This document shows positions 45,631-55,024 of a stretch of DNA of 64,000 bases, piece after piece. Positions within the stretch are counted from its first letter, which is position 1, and the number at the start of each line of letters is the position of its first letter. The stretch comes from Synechococcus sp. Nb3U1 (GTDB lineage Bacteria; Cyanobacteriota; Cyanobacteriia; Thermostichales; Thermostichaceae), in assembly GCF_021533835.1 (NCBI RefSeq), contig NZ_JAKFYQ010000001.1, positions 1,522,079 to 1,586,078 of the forward strand, written 5' to 3'. Both the position numbers and the translations under genes were made by a program. Below the pieces are notes generated by a model that had not been told where the DNA came from, made no database searches, and was given only the letters and a program-made list of their open reading frames with translations.

Positions 45631-46779
45631 ATGTCCGATTCCCCTTCGCAAGCCAGCGAGCTCCATCCTGATCTGCTCACTGCTGCCTACGATTACACAC
45701 TTCCCTCTGAACGCATCGCCCAAACTCCTGTTGAGCCTAGGGATCAGGCGCGCATGTTGGTGGTGCGGAGAAGCCGCCATGAGCATCGGCGGTTTTGCGA
45801 TCTGCCCCATTCTTTGCGGCCGGGAGATTTGCTGGTTCTGAACGATACGAAGGTCATACCCGCACGCTTGTTTGGCACAAGGCTGCCTCGAGACCGGGAT
45901 CCCCAAGCCGGGATCCCGGCAGCTACGCCCAAGGTGGAGGTTTTGCTACTAGAACCCATTCAGACAGGAATCCCGGAATGTATCTGGCGGGTTTTGGTAA
46001 AACCGGGCAAACGGGTCAAGGTGGGGGATCGGATCCAATTTTGGGATCCCCAGGGCTCCACCATGCCCTATCGACTGGAAGCCACGATTCAAGCCCTGGA
46101 TGCGAGCACGGGTGGGCGCATCCTCCAATTTGAGTGGGCAGGAGCGGCTGTATTTGAAACGGTCTTGGAGCAGGTGGGGCAGATCCCATTTCCGCCCTAT
46201 ATCCAGTCGAATCAAGCCCGTCCGCAGGACTACCAGACCGTGTGGGCCAGACAACCGGGATCCGTGGCGGCTCCTACTGCAGGGCTACATTTCACCCAAG
46301 AGCTATTGGATCGGTTGGCTCAAGCTGGGATCCCGACCGCCTATATCACCCTGAATATCGGGTTGGGCACCTTCCGTCCCGTCGAGGTGGAACGGGTGAC
46401 GGAACATCAGCTGCACAGTGAGTGGCTCAAGGTTCCGGCAGAAACAGTGGAGGCGATTCAGGCAACCCAAGCCCGAGGGGGGCGGATCATCGCTGTCGGG
46501 ACAACAGTGGCCCGCTCTCTGGAAACGGCGGCAAAAACGGGATCCCTGCAACCCTGGCAGGGGAACAGCGATCTTTTTATTTATCCCGGTTATACCTGGC
46601 GAGTCGTTCAGGGGCTGATCACCAATTTTCATCTGCCCCGCTCTAGTTTGATGATGTTGGTGGCGGCGCTGATCGGGCGGCAAAGACTTTTGGATTTATA
46701 TCAGGAAGCCCTGGAACAGGAGTACCGCTTCTATTCCTTTGGAGATGGGATGTTGATCTTGCCCCAAGCAGATGAATAA
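45631..46779 (+). CDS. queA: tRNA preQ1(34) S-adenosylmethionine ribosyltransferase-isomerase
   Basis: QueA adds the ribosyl part of SAM to preQ1 at tRNA position 34, making epoxyqueuosine. The 382-aa protein has family motifs DYTLPSERIAQTPVEPRDQARMLV, LNDTKVIPARLFG, SVAAPTAGLHFT and TNFHLPRSSLMMLVAAL. Length is slightly above usual because of an insert near residue 90 (DRDPQAGIPAATPK) that contains GGGATCCC-encoded residues. TIR element copy 3 lies in its leader. Confidence 0.96.
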   Translation: MSDSPSQASELHPDLLTAAYDYTLPSERIAQTPVEPRDQARMLVVRRSRHEHRRFCDLPHSLRPGDLLVLNDTKVIPARLFGTRLPRDRDPQAGIPAATPKVEVLLLEPIQTGIPECIWRVLVKPGKRVKVGDRIQFWDPQGSTMPYRLEATIQALDASTGGRILQFEWAGAAVFETVLEQVGQIPFPPYIQSNQARPQDYQTVWARQPGSVAAPTAGLHFTQELLDRLAQAGIPTAYITLNIGLGTFRPVEVERVTEHQLHSEWLKVPAETVEAIQATQARGGRIIAVGTTVARSLETAAKTGSLQPWQGNSDLFIYPGYTWRVVQGLITNFHLPRSSLMMLVAALIGRQRLLDLYQEALEQEYRFYSFGDGMLILPQADE

Positions 46780-46860
46780 CGCTGCACCCTATTGCTTGCA
46801 ATCAGCCTCGGGAGAATGTCAGTCAACCCGATTCTTCCGCCTTATGCCTCAAGGTTGGAA

Positions 46861-47721
46861 TCAGGAGTTCGTCTCAAGCACCGCAAAAAATTGATCCAAA
46901 GCCCGCAGCAAATCAGAGGGGGTCATTTGGTCAATCCAGGACTGAATATAGGCTTGCTGTTCCGCCAAGTTTTCGATGCAGCCCAATTTTTGCATGGCTA
47001 GGTAGCGAGTTTCCGCCTGCCCGCGATTGGTTTGTAAATCCAGCCGTTGCTCGGGAGTCAGGACAGCCTCCGTTTGGGTCAACAGATGATCTACCACCAT
47101 CATGAACAGCAGCGGCCCCGCCAGCTCCGGCTGAGGTTCAGGTTCCGGCTCAGGATCCGCAGCCCAGAAATCCTGTCCTAGTTGCAAGAGCTCTTCTGGC
47201 GAAGCGGGTTGTAGCGCGATTTCGGTGGCAGCTCGCAGCGGCTCTAGGTTGATGGCATAGCGGCTGGCCAGCTCCACCAGGGTCTGTTCCAATTGGGCCC
47301 GGTTCGCCCGCAGGGCTTCGGCTTCTTCTGCTGAGAAATCCAACTGCTCCAGCAACAATCCCAGTGCCACCGATCCCACTAAGGCGGGGGGAAACCGTAA
47401 CAGCGTTGAGGCGGATCCGACTTGCTCCAGAAAAGCCTCCATGTCCGGACCGGAGCCAATGTCGATCAAATCTTGCAGGTAAGCTAGCACCGACTGCAGC
47501 GGTGTGAGCCGTAGGATCCCATGAACCTGAGCCCGCAGATCTGCCGGGATCCCGAGCGGTTCCAATTGGGTTTCTGCACGTGCACGCGCTTCGGCGATCA
47601 GTTCCGGCAAATCCGCAGAGGCCTGGCCAGCCTGCAACAGAACCTGGCTGGAGTCCTGCAATAAACTGGCTGCTTCTACAAACAGCAACAACTGTGGCAC
47701 CCGGATCGTCGGAAACACCAT
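46861..47721 (-). CDS. Hypothetical helical protein downstream of crtR
   Basis: This 286-aa soluble protein is predicted to be mainly helical. The frame extends upstream into crtR, but the ATG at 47721, 2 bp after the crtR stop, is the likely start (MVFPTIRVPQLLLF). Glu/Pro repeats (PEPEPEPQPE) sit near residue 205. The C-terminus reads MTPSDLLRALDQFFAVLE. I do not recognise the family. Tight spacing suggests co-translation with crtR, but a shared role is not shown. Confidence 0.7.
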   Translation of the reverse strand: MVFPTIRVPQLLLFVEAASLLQDSSQVLLQAGQASADLPELIAEARARAETQLEPLGIPADLRAQVHGILRLTPLQSVLAYLQDLIDIGSGPDMEAFLEQVGSASTLLRFPPALVGSVALGLLLEQLDFSAEEAEALRANRAQLEQTLVELASRYAINLEPLRAATEIALQPASPEELLQLGQDFWAADPEPEPEPQPELAGPLLFMMVVDHLLTQTEAVLTPEQRLDLQTNRGQAETRYLAMQKLGCIENLAEQQAYIQSWIDQMTPSDLLRALDQFFAVLETNS

Positions 47722-47723
47722 AG

Positions 47724-48710
47724 TTAGCCGGGTTGGGAATCCGTGGGTTCTGTCTGTTCCGATTCTAGGGATCCCACAGATGCCGGTTCCGTTTCCGCGA
47801 CAGGGTGGGCTGAGGTGGGCTGATGCCAGTGCAAGCCAATCAGAGCATCGTATAAAAAGCCCCAAAACTCGCTCTTTTGCCAAATACCAAGGGTTTGCTG
47901 GCAGTTTCGCTCGTCCAGGTCGGGTTTGGCCACCCAGTAGGCAGGCTGATACTTGTACCAGGGCACGGAGGGCCAGAGGTGGTGAATCAAATGATAGTTT
48001 TGCCCCAGCAGAAGAATATTCGTCAGCCAACCGGGATAAACTCGGGCGTTGTGCCACCGTTCTTGGGACTGAAAAGGCCGATGGGGCAGGTAATCAAAAA
48101 ACAAGCCCAACAGCAACCCCATCAGGCAAGCAGGAGGCAGCCAATAGTTCATCAGGTAGTCGGTGTAGCCGAAGTGAATGGCCAGGCCAAAGGTCAAAAT
48201 CACCACCAGCCGACTCAAGCCCCACTCCAACAGATCCCAGCGCCCCTTGCGCCACAGTTGCCGCTTGAAGAAAAACACCTCGTGATAGAAAAAGCGTGGC
48301 GCGATCAACCACAGCGGCCCCCCCGTAGAGACATAGTGATCTGGGTCGTCTTCGGGATGGTTGACATGGGCATGGTGCTGCATATGGACTCGCTTAAACA
48401 CCGGGTAGACGAAGCCTTGCAACAGAGCAGAGCCATGCCCCAAAGCCTCATTCAAAAAGCGGTTGCGATGGGCTGAGCCATGGGAGGCATCGTGAATCAC
48501 CGTACCCAAAACGTATAAAGCCACAAAATTTAGCCAGAACACCATCCACCTAGGCCAGTGCCAAAAGGCATAGCCACCAAAACAACAGGCGGAGAGCACC
48601 ACGGAAGCCAAAAACATCAGCAGGGTGGGGTTCCAAAACTCCGACGGTGGCCCCAATAGCTCACGGGGAAGGGTGGCAGGCTTACGGGCGGGTTGAGCGG
48701 CAACGGTCAT
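47724..48710 (-). CDS. crtR: Beta-carotene hydroxylase of the CrtR type
   Basis: CrtR hydroxylates beta-ionone rings to make zeaxanthin and related xanthophylls. The 328-aa protein is a membrane di-iron desaturase-like enzyme. Its histidine boxes are HDASH (first), HMQHHAHVNHPEDDPDHY (second) and YHLIHHLWPSVPWYKY (third). Four hydrophobic segments anchor it. Electrons probably come from ferredoxin. A 303-bp spacer (48711-49013) with TIR element copy 4 lies upstream. Confidence 0.95.
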   Translation of the reverse strand: MTVAAQPARKPATLPRELLGPPSEFWNPTLLMFLASVVLSACCFGGYAFWHWPRWMVFWLNFVALYVLGTVIHDASHGSAHRNRFLNEALGHGSALLQGFVYPVFKRVHMQHHAHVNHPEDDPDHYVSTGGPLWLIAPRFFYHEVFFFKRQLWRKGRWDLLEWGLSRLVVILTFGLAIHFGYTDYLMNYWLPPACLMGLLLGLFFDYLPHRPFQSQERWHNARVYPGWLTNILLLGQNYHLIHHLWPSVPWYKYQPAYWVAKPDLDERNCQQTLGIWQKSEFWGFLYDALIGLHWHQPTSAHPVAETEPASVGSLESEQTEPTDSQPG

Positions 48711-48850
48711 CGGTAGCCATCCTCAGGCACGTACAGTGCAAACGGGGAGGATGGATCGGAGCAGCACGTCCAGGTCATCACACCGAAAATGGGTAGATTT
48801 ATTAACTTTCGTTAGTATACGGCAGAGACTTGCTTAACCTGGCAGCTTTC

Positions 48851-48953
48851 CAGCCTTTTCCAGCGTTATCTGATACAGCAGATTCAGGTCAGTCCCTTGC
48901 TCCATCAGGGTTTTTGCCTAGCTTGAGGGCCTGTGTGAAGTCGGAAAAGGCTG
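48851..48953 (+). repeat. Dispersed TIR element, copy 4
   Basis: This 103-bp element has perfect 11-bp inverted ends, CAGCCTTTTCC and GGAAAAGGCTG. The interior TCTGATACAGCAGATTCAGG is identical to copy 3. It occupies a third of the 303-bp spacer 48711-49013 between crtR and the PNPOx-like gene. The rest of that spacer holds only a TATACT-like box (minus strand) for crtR and a GGGATCC pair near 49000. Confidence 0.85.
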
Positions 48954-49013
48954 CAAGGCCAATTTCCGCTTCCCTACTTTTGGGGTGAGTTGGGATCCAT
49001 CACAGGGATCCCT

Positions 49014-49589
49014 TTATGCCTCAGGGAAAGACGACCGACAATAAAGGCCCCAAGGGGTTGGCAAGCCATCGATGCTGAGCTGGTTTTTCTGCTGTCGATA
49101 AGCCTGTAAGCCCACTTCCCCTTTTTGGGCAGCCCACTCTACCAAAGATTGCCGTTGCCCCTGATAGGCGTAAAGCGGTACCCCCATGCCACAGGAGGTT
49201 TGTACCCGCCCCACATCCACAAGAATGATCTGCCGGGCACCGGGAAGTTCCTCAAATTGAGAGATCAACATCTGCCAGTCGGAGCTAGCAGGCAAGATCA
49301 CTCGCCCCCGACCGTAGAGGCGCAGAATACAAGGGGGATCCTCAAAGGCGCAAAACATCAAGGTAATGCGCTGGTTTTCAACCAAATGGGCGGAGGTTTC
49401 ATTGCCACTGCCGGTTACATCCAGATAGGCCACTTGGTGTGGTGAAAGGAGGCGAAAGCTCTGCAATCCTTTGGGGGAGAGGTTGACATGACCATGGGCT
49501 GCAAGGGGAGCAGTTGCCACAAAGAAAATTTGTTGGGCAGCGATAAACCGTTGCAAAGCAGGAGTGATCGAGTCGTGGACTTTGGCCAT
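49014..49589 (-). CDS. Pyridoxamine-5'-phosphate-oxidase-like (split-barrel flavin) protein
   Basis: This 191-aa protein has the split-barrel FMN-binding pattern: FFVATAPLAAHGHVNLSPKGLQSFRLL, VAYLDVTGSGNETSAHL and RITLMFCAFEDPPCILRLYGRGRV. It matches the group of general stress or flavin/haem-binding PNPOx-like proteins rather than true PdxH. Cofactor and reaction are unknown. Family members of this type reduce small molecules or bind F420 in other bacteria. It is divergent from psaK. Confidence 0.85.
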   Translation of the reverse strand: MAKVHDSITPALQRFIAAQQIFFVATAPLAAHGHVNLSPKGLQSFRLLSPHQVAYLDVTGSGNETSAHLVENQRITLMFCAFEDPPCILRLYGRGRVILPASSDWQMLISQFEELPGARQIILVDVGRVQTSCGMGVPLYAYQGQRQSLVEWAAQKGEVGLQAYRQQKNQLSIDGLPTPWGLYCRSSFPEA

Positions 49590-49772
49590 GGAGAAAATGG
49601 GTCGGAACGGCTCTTCGAGTTTGACTCCCCTGGGCTCGCCTAGCCCGAAAATGTGAGGTTTTGTTTCGACTTCTGTTGCAATTCATGTGTAAATCTGGAG
49701 GGGATCCCGTTGGGGTTTCGAGAACAGGGGTAATCTAGGGGTCGATTCAACCCAAGCTGAGGATTCAAACCC

Positions 49773-50018
49773 ATGATGCCCGTTGTTGCGCCGTTGGCTT
49801 TGACCGCCCAAACCACCCCCTGGTCGCCCTTGAATGCCGTGGCGATTCTTCTGTGCACAGGTCTTGCTTATCTGATCTTCAAGTCCACTTCGGGATCCAC
49901 CGCCGAAGCCGGCCCTGTGTTGGGCATGGATTGGCCTGAGGTGATTGGCGTCGCCAGTTTCGGCCACCTGTTGGGGGTAGGGGTGATCCTGGGCCTCTCC
50001 AGCATGGGCGTATTTTGA
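49773..50018 (+). CDS. psaK: Photosystem I subunit PsaK
   Basis: PsaK is a peripheral two-helix PSI subunit in the thylakoid. The 81-aa protein has helices at about 20-37 and 57-77 joined by a Gly/Ser-rich loop, and the N-terminal WSPLNAVAILLC pattern. Two ATGs are adjacent (MM); either could be used after GAGGA. A TAATCT -10-like box lies about 40 bp upstream. psbK follows on the same strand after 121 bp. Confidence 0.93.
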   Translation: MMPVVAPLALTAQTTPWSPLNAVAILLCTGLAYLIFKSTSGSTAEAGPVLGMDWPEVIGVASFGHLLGVGVILGLSSMGVF

Positions 50019-50139
50019 GGCATAACCTCGTTTACATTTCTTGATGTCTGTCGGGATCCGTCCCTGGCGATGTTAAACTCTATTGCAATTCTGAAAGAAG
50101 CAGTTTCTCCTGCCGCACTTCCCTCTGAGGTTTGTTGTC

Positions 50140-50277
50140 ATGCCAGCAATGATGCTCCTAGCCAGTTTGCCGGAAGGCTACGAATTGTTTGATCCCTTGG
50201 TGGATCTGTTGCCGATTATCCCCGTTTTGTTCTTCCTGCTGGCTTTCGTCTGGCAAGCAGCGGTGGGCTTCAAATAG
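50140..50277 (+). CDS. psbK: Photosystem II protein PsbK
   Basis: PsbK is a single-helix core subunit of PSII. This 45-aa frame has a short leader ([17 protein letters not shown]) that is normally processed, then the diagnostic [20 protein letters not shown] helix and the tail AAVGFK. GAGG lies upstream of the ATG. It follows psaK. The stop is bordered by a 15-bp period duplication of TAGAGCGC (50275 and 50290). An intrinsic terminator lies at 50396-50421. Confidence 0.95.
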   Translation: MPAMMLLASLPEGYELFDPLVDLLPIIPVLFFLLAFVWQAAVGFK

Positions 50278-50395
50278 AGCGCTGCTAGATAGAGCGCCGT
50301 ATATGCCAAGGCTATTGGCTTTGCTTCTAAAAGTTCATCCCTTGAGCGGGGTGCTATGGGCTGCTATTGAGATTGGCTCTTTATCGTTTCTCTGG

Positions 50396-50421
50396 GATCC
50401 CCAGCTTTGGGGGTCTTTTTT
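50396..50421 (+). terminator. Intrinsic terminator after psbK
   Basis: GATCCCC and GGGGGTC form a 7-bp stem (one G-T pair) around AGCTTT, followed by TTTTTT. It lies 118 bp after the psbK stop and before the convergent DUF3611 gene. It also uses a GGGATCCC octamer as its left arm. Confidence 0.75.
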
Positions 50422-50459
50422 GTGGCGATTTTGTAGCGATTGGGATCCCCTTCTCCAGA

Positions 50460-50999
50460 TTAGGGCTCGCGGTCAAGTGCACCCGTAATCCACAGCACTC
50501 CCGCCAGACAGACAAAATGGGCGAAGGTGACGTTAATATTGGCCGCCAACAACAGAACCCCCGTCACCTGATTTGCCTGTGTGCGGGAAAACATCCGCGC
50601 TAGCAATTCGCCAACCTGAGCCTCCATGCCAATCAAGGCCAAAAAAGCCCCGATCAAGCTGACATAAGTGACCAGCTGCAGTTGCTTGGGCAAATCCAAC
50701 TGACTGAGAGAATCGGCGGAAGCCTGGCGACGATCCGCATGGAGAAGATAGCGCCAATTAAAAAACAGACCCGCCGCTAAAGTCAGCAACGTAAAGAGCG
50801 TGAACCAAAAGGCGAGTATGGCCCCGGCAGAATCATCCCGATAGACGGTATTCTGGCCAATTAAAAAGCCAACCCAGAGCAGCAGAGCCGCTGCCCCCAA
50901 AACCGCCTGAAACCAAAACCCAAAGCGACGAGTCAGGCGCAACCGAGATTTCATTCGCTCAACAGCCGCCCGTACTGACGGCGACATGGGCTCGTTCAT
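50460..50999 (-). CDS. DUF3611-family cyanobacterial membrane protein
   Basis: This 179-aa protein has four hydrophobic helices. The DUF3611 pattern is visible: RRFGFWFQAVLGAAALLLWVG early, and NINVTFAHFVCLAGVLW late. It is confined to cyanobacteria and plastids. Function is unknown, though homologues occur with photosynthesis genes. I chose the ATG at 50999 (MNEPMSPSV) rather than the longer frame. It converges on psbK. Confidence 0.85.
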   Translation of the reverse strand: MNEPMSPSVRAAVERMKSRLRLTRRFGFWFQAVLGAAALLLWVGFLIGQNTVYRDDSAGAILAFWFTLFTLLTLAAGLFFNWRYLLHADRRQASADSLSQLDLPKQLQLVTYVSLIGAFLALIGMEAQVGELLARMFSRTQANQVTGVLLLAANINVTFAHFVCLAGVLWITGALDREP

Positions 51000-51077
51000 C
51001 GCTCTCTCCCGCCTTGCTGGATGGACACTGACCTTTGCTTCCAGCCTATCGTCATCCTCCAACCTCAGTCACCTCAG

Positions 51078-51464
51078 CTAGGGATCCTCACTTTGTAGAC
51101 GCAGAATTTCCGCTTCGATGCGTCGTTGCAAGGCCTGTCCTTCTGGCGAACGAATCAGTAGGGTAATGCGGTTGTAGTCGGGCACACTCATGCCGTGGCG
51201 GGTAATGATTTCGCTGGCGGTACGAATAAAGTCTCGCCGAATCTGATCCTTGCTGGCTGGGTCATCAGTAGCCTGAGAGCGTTGTTGAGATTCCTGACGG
51301 TAAGGCTCCATTTCCAGAACAATGCGAGCATACATCGTCACCTGTTCATCCGCCAGAACCACCGGTGTCGGGGTTTGGGCAACCGCCAGAGGAACTGCCA
51401 ACAATGGGATCCAAGTGCAAGCCCAGATCAAGCCCACCAACCCTTTTTGGGCCACACTTTGCAT
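51078..51464 (-). CDS. DUF4168-like exported protein
   Basis: This protein of about 128 aa has a signal peptide (QKGLVGLIWACTWIPLLAVPLAVAQ). The mature helical part, YARIVLEMEPYRQESQQRS and SVPDYNRITLLIRSPEGQALQRRIEAEI, matches the DUF4168 pattern of periplasmic proteins. The ATG at 51464 gives a normal signal; a longer frame adds basic residues. The 317-bp gap to chlI holds nothing clear apart from an extended -10-like TGGGATAAT at 51745-51752. Confidence 0.75.
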   Translation of the reverse strand: MQSVAQKGLVGLIWACTWIPLLAVPLAVAQTPTPVVLADEQVTMYARIVLEMEPYRQESQQRSQATDDPASKDQIRRDFIRTASEIITRHGMSVPDYNRITLLIRSPEGQALQRRIEAEILRLQSEDP

Positions 51465-51781
51465 CGGGAATAGTGCCCACCGTCTTCTACCCGCTTTCCC
51501 TGACACCGCTAACGTCTCCCCACCCGATAATGGCTGCTCCGGTTGTGTGTTTGCCCTGACCCAGCTGCTGGTTGCTGACGAACCGTGTAGGCTTCGATGC
51601 TACCCGTTCTTCCCCACAAAAGGCTAGGGCATCCACACTGGCCACCCAGCTTCATTCTCTGACCCAAAACCAGCTTTTTGGTTCCTGTCGCCGGTTTCAG
51701 GGGTGTTTCTCCGGGCCGCAAGCAGGTCAGGGGGAAAGGCTTCTGGGATAATGAGGTGCAGAGCACCAGTGAATTGCCCTT

Positions 51782-52840
51782 ATGAGTTTGGAACGTCGCC
51801 CCGTTTTTCCCTTTACGGCCATCGTGGGCCAGGAGGAAATGAAATTAGCCCTGCTCCTGAACGTGATCGATCCGCGCATTGGTGGGGTGCTGATCATGGG
51901 GGATCGCGGGACGGGCAAATCCACCACCATTCGGGCCTTGGCGGATCTGTTGCCCCAAATTGAAGTGGTGAAAGGGGATCCCTTTAACAGCCACCCCCAG
52001 CAACGGGATTTGATGAGCGACCAACTGTGGGAACGCCTCCAAGCAGGAGAATCGGTGGAAAGTACCTGGATGCAGGTGCCGATGGTGGATCTGCCTCTGG
52101 GGGCAACCGAAGATCGGGTGTGTGGCACCCTCGACATCGAACGGGCCTTATCCCAGGGGGTTAAAGCCTTTGAACCGGGACTGTTGGCCAAAGCGAACCG
52201 GGGCATCCTGTACGTGGATGAAGTGAACCTCTTGGACGATCACTTGGTGGATGTGTTGCTGGATTCGGCAGCCTCCGGGTGGAACACTGTTGAGCGGGAA
52301 GGGATTTCCATCCGCCATCCGGCTCGGTTTGTCTTGGTCGGCTCCGGCAACCCAGAAGAAGGAGAGTTACGCCCGCAACTGCTGGATCGCTTCGGCATGT
52401 TCGTGCAGATCGAAACGGTGCGGGATGCCGCCCTGCGGGTACGGATCGTGGAGGAACGCAGCCAGTTTGATGCCGATCCAAAAGCCTTTTTGGCCAAACA
52501 TGCAGACTCACAGCAGCAGCTTTTGGAACGGATTGAAAAAGCGCAGCACCTTTTGCCCAAGGTGACAGTGGATCCGGACTTGCGCCTTAAGATCTCCGGG
52601 GTGTGTGCTGCGTTGGAAGTGGATGGTCTGCGGGGAGATATTGTGACCAATCGGGCTGCTAAGGCTTTGGCTGCTCTGGAAGGCCACGATGAGGTTACCC
52701 TTGCGGATATTCGTCGGGTGATCAGTCTCTGTTTACGGCACCGCCTGCGTAAGGATCCTCTAGAAACCATCGACTCCGGTTACAAAGTCGAAAAAGCCTT
52801 TAGCGAAGTCTTTCAGGTCAGCCTAGATAGTGCGGCCTGA
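51782..52840 (+). CDS. chlI: Magnesium chelatase ATPase subunit I
   Basis: ChlI powers Mg2+ insertion into protoporphyrin IX, the first step of chlorophyll synthesis, with ChlD and ChlH. The 352-aa AAA+ protein has Walker [10 protein letters not shown] (residues 41-49), Walker [17 protein letters not shown], and the arginine-finger region [19 protein letters not shown]. The N-terminal [16 protein letters not shown] is diagnostic. Its stop overlaps the region upstream of bioY; the bioY ATG comes 47 bp later. Confidence 0.97.
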   Translation: MSLERRPVFPFTAIVGQEEMKLALLLNVIDPRIGGVLIMGDRGTGKSTTIRALADLLPQIEVVKGDPFNSHPQQRDLMSDQLWERLQAGESVESTWMQVPMVDLPLGATEDRVCGTLDIERALSQGVKAFEPGLLAKANRGILYVDEVNLLDDHLVDVLLDSAASGWNTVEREGISIRHPARFVLVGSGNPEEGELRPQLLDRFGMFVQIETVRDAALRVRIVEERSQFDADPKAFLAKHADSQQQLLERIEKAQHLLPKVTVDPDLRLKISGVCAALEVDGLRGDIVTNRAAKALAALEGHDEVTLADIRRVISLCLRHRLRKDPLETIDSGYKVEKAFSEVFQVSLDSAA

Positions 52841-52886
52841 TGGTAGCTTGATTGATCATCCCCCTTTATGGAGAATCCCTACTTTC

Positions 52887-53513
52887 ATGACCACTGCTGC
52901 TTCCGTCTATACCCCACTGGTGCAAACTCTGATACCCCGTCCTTCCCGTGTTCGGGATGCGTTGTTGATCTTGGGGGGCAGTTTATTCGTGGCTGTGCTG
53001 GCTCAGGTGCGGATCCCTTTGCCCTTTACGCCGGTGCCGATTACCGGTCAAACCTTTGCTGTGCTGTTGGTAGGGGCAGGCTTTGGGGCGCGGCTGGGCT
53101 TCCTGACACTGTTGCTGTATCTACTAGAAGGGATCCTAGGGTTGCCGGTCTTCACGGGTAGCGGCTCTGGGCTCAGCCACCTAGCAGGGCCAACGGGGGG
53201 TTATTTGCTGGCCTTTCCGCTGGCGGCAGGGTTGATGGGCTGGCTCGTACAACAGCTTGGGGTAGATCGCCATGCTGGAAAGATGGCGGTGGCAATGCTG
53301 GCTTGCACAGTCCTGATTTACTTGATCGGGGCCACTTGGCTGGGGGTCTGGCTGAATCAGAATGTCGGCCCAACTTCCCTTATGGAGGTGCTTCAGAAGG
53401 GAGTTTTCCCCTTCTGGGTTGGAGATCTGATCAAGATGGGCCTGACAGCGCTCCTCTTACCTGTAACCTGGCGCTGGCTAGGACGAGAGAAGTCAACCCC
53501 AGAGCAGGACTAA
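52887..53513 (+). CDS. bioY: Biotin transporter substrate-binding (S) subunit BioY
   Basis: BioY is the membrane S component of the ECF biotin transporter; it can work alone or with a shared ECF module. The 208-aa protein has six helices and the family motif QVRIPLPFTPVPITGQTFAVLLVGA, plus GLSHLAGPTGGYLLAFPLAA. No bioM or bioN is nearby. I chose the ATG at 52887 over the longer frame that overlaps chlI. A 20-bp palindrome follows the stop. Confidence 0.93.
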   Translation: MTTAASVYTPLVQTLIPRPSRVRDALLILGGSLFVAVLAQVRIPLPFTPVPITGQTFAVLLVGAGFGARLGFLTLLLYLLEGILGLPVFTGSGSGLSHLAGPTGGYLLAFPLAAGLMGWLVQQLGVDRHAGKMAVAMLACTVLIYLIGATWLGVWLNQNVGPTSLMEVLQKGVFPFWVGDLIKMGLTALLLPVTWRWLGREKSTPEQD

Positions 53514-53519
53514 CCCCCA

Positions 53520-53539
53520 GACGGGATCCGGATCCCGTC
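53520..53539. repeat. Perfect palindrome after bioY
   Basis: GACGGGATCC is followed directly by GGATCCCGTC, a perfect 20-bp palindrome 7 bp after the bioY stop. It is made of two overlapping GGGATCCC-type units. Confidence 0.7.
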
Positions 53540-53726
53540 CCGAACAGACACAACACGGTTATTGCAGAGCCAAGGTTAACATCGGAGAAATCTAAAAAAA
53601 AGATAATAGCTACAGGGATCCGGCCTTTTTTCTGAGATTCTAATAATTGTGTTCAAAGCAACTCATTGATGGAGCCCACTTTTTATTTGCTCTAGATTTT
53701 TTATAAATCGCTGATTGGTCGTATTT

Positions 53727-53750
53727 AAGCCCCTTCTTGGGGCTTTCTTT
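53727..53750 (+). terminator. Intrinsic terminator without adjacent gene
   Basis: AAGCCCC and GGGGCTT pair around TTCTT, followed by TCTTT. It reads on the plus strand, 214 bp after the bioY stop. Either bioY has a long 3' leader or a small RNA ends here. Confidence 0.7.
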
Positions 53751-53836
53751 ATGGATTGAGTTTAGAAGTACCAGAAGGGATTCCAATCTTTCGGAGGCAT
53801 CAGCATCCAGGGATCCCAAATGAGCGTTGAAGTGGT

Positions 53837-54787
53837 CTATCGGTCTCTGGCAGGAACCTTCTTCTCCAGCCAGGCGGCCACGTGATCCGCCAGATCTACC
53901 CCTTCTAACTGGCAGATTTCTCGGAGCATGGTTGGGCTGGTAACATTCACTTCTGTCAGCCGTTCCCCGATGACATCAATCCCAACAAAATAGAGCTTTT
54001 CCTGCCGTAAGACAGGTGCCAAAGCTCCACACAAAGCACGTTCTTTTTCCGTAATCTCAGTTTTCTCAACTCTACCTCCGGCAGCAATATTGCCTCGGAA
54101 ATCCCCCTGTCCAGGCACTCGGTTCACAGCTCCAAGAGGTTCTCCTTCCAGCAACAAAATACGTTTATCTCCGGTCACTGCTTCCGGCAAATACTCCTGC
54201 ACCATCACCGGCAACTGGCCGAATTGGGTGCTGATCTCGAGTAACGAGTTCACATTGGGATCCCCAGCATTGACCCGTAGGATCCCTTCTCCCCCTTTGC
54301 CTCCCAGCGGTTTAAGCACCGCCTGTCCTTCGTGCTCGATGAACTGGCGCAAGAGCTGTTTGTTGCCACTCACCCGTGTCCGTGGGATCCAATCCTTAAA
54401 TTGCAGGGCATAGAGCTTTTCGTTGGCGGAGCGGATCCCGGCGGGATGATTAAGCACCAGGGTTTGGTTGGGAGAAAGACGATCCAAAAGGTAAGTCGCG
54501 TAGAGATAGGCAGTATCCACCGGCGGATCCTTGCGCATCCATACCGCTTGCATTTGGTTCAAGGGCATGAGCTGCTCTTGCTTCACCTCGTACCAGGCAT
54601 CCGCCGCCAAATCCAACCGAATTTCCTGAACGGATCCCCAGGTTTCCCCCTGATCCAGGTATAGATCCCCAATGCCCAGGCAGAAAATGCGGTGTCCCCG
54701 GTTCTGAAGCGCCTCCATGAGGGCAACGCTGGTGTCATGGCCCACCTGTAACTGGGGCAATGGATCAACAATGAAGGCTACCTGCAT
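53837..54787 (-). CDS. gshB: Glutathione synthetase
   Basis: GshB joins gamma-glutamylcysteine and glycine to make glutathione. The 316-aa ATP-grasp protein has the family start VAFIVDPLPQLQVGHDTSVALMEAL, then VLNHPAGIRSANEKLYAL, AVLKPLGGKGGEGILRV and the C-terminal DVIGERLTEVNVTSPTMLREI. The product serves gloA (36.7 kb). It is divergent from the pentapeptide gene at 55025. The 237-bp spacer between them shows nothing clear. Confidence 0.96.
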   Translation of the reverse strand: MQVAFIVDPLPQLQVGHDTSVALMEALQNRGHRIFCLGIGDLYLDQGETWGSVQEIRLDLAADAWYEVKQEQLMPLNQMQAVWMRKDPPVDTAYLYATYLLDRLSPNQTLVLNHPAGIRSANEKLYALQFKDWIPRTRVSGNKQLLRQFIEHEGQAVLKPLGGKGGEGILRVNAGDPNVNSLLEISTQFGQLPVMVQEYLPEAVTGDKRILLLEGEPLGAVNRVPGQGDFRGNIAAGGRVEKTEITEKERALCGALAPVLRQEKLYFVGIDVIGERLTEVNVTSPTMLREICQLEGVDLADHVAAWLEKKVPARDR

Positions 54788-55024
54788 GGATCACTGACGA
54801 AAGGCTGCCCTGAGTATGCAACAAATCGGAGCTGATCCGCCCTTTCCAACACGGGTTTCTTCAAGGGGACTCAGACGCAAAGATTACCGGATACGGAATC
54901 AAGTTTTTAATATCCTCTTAACCTCTCCAGCCAGAGCAAACGTTAGCTTAGTTACTAACATGACCCCCTTCTGCAACTGTGAAGCCTCTGTTGGCTCGCC
55001 TTCTGACCTGACTGTAGGGATCCG

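Larger units (their letters stand above)
53514..53836. other. 323-bp spacer with palindrome and orphan terminator
   Basis: This spacer separates bioY from convergent gshB. It holds a GGGATCC palindrome (53520-53539), an AT-rich middle with a GATAAT box at 53602-53607, and a strong plus-strand terminator (53727-53750). No frame in it looks coding. It is a candidate small-RNA locus. Confidence 0.5.

Noticed and set aside
47722-48057. N-terminal extension of the gene at 46861-47721
   Set aside because: The 112 extra codons lie wholly inside crtR in another frame; the ATG at 47721 just after the crtR stop is the natural start.
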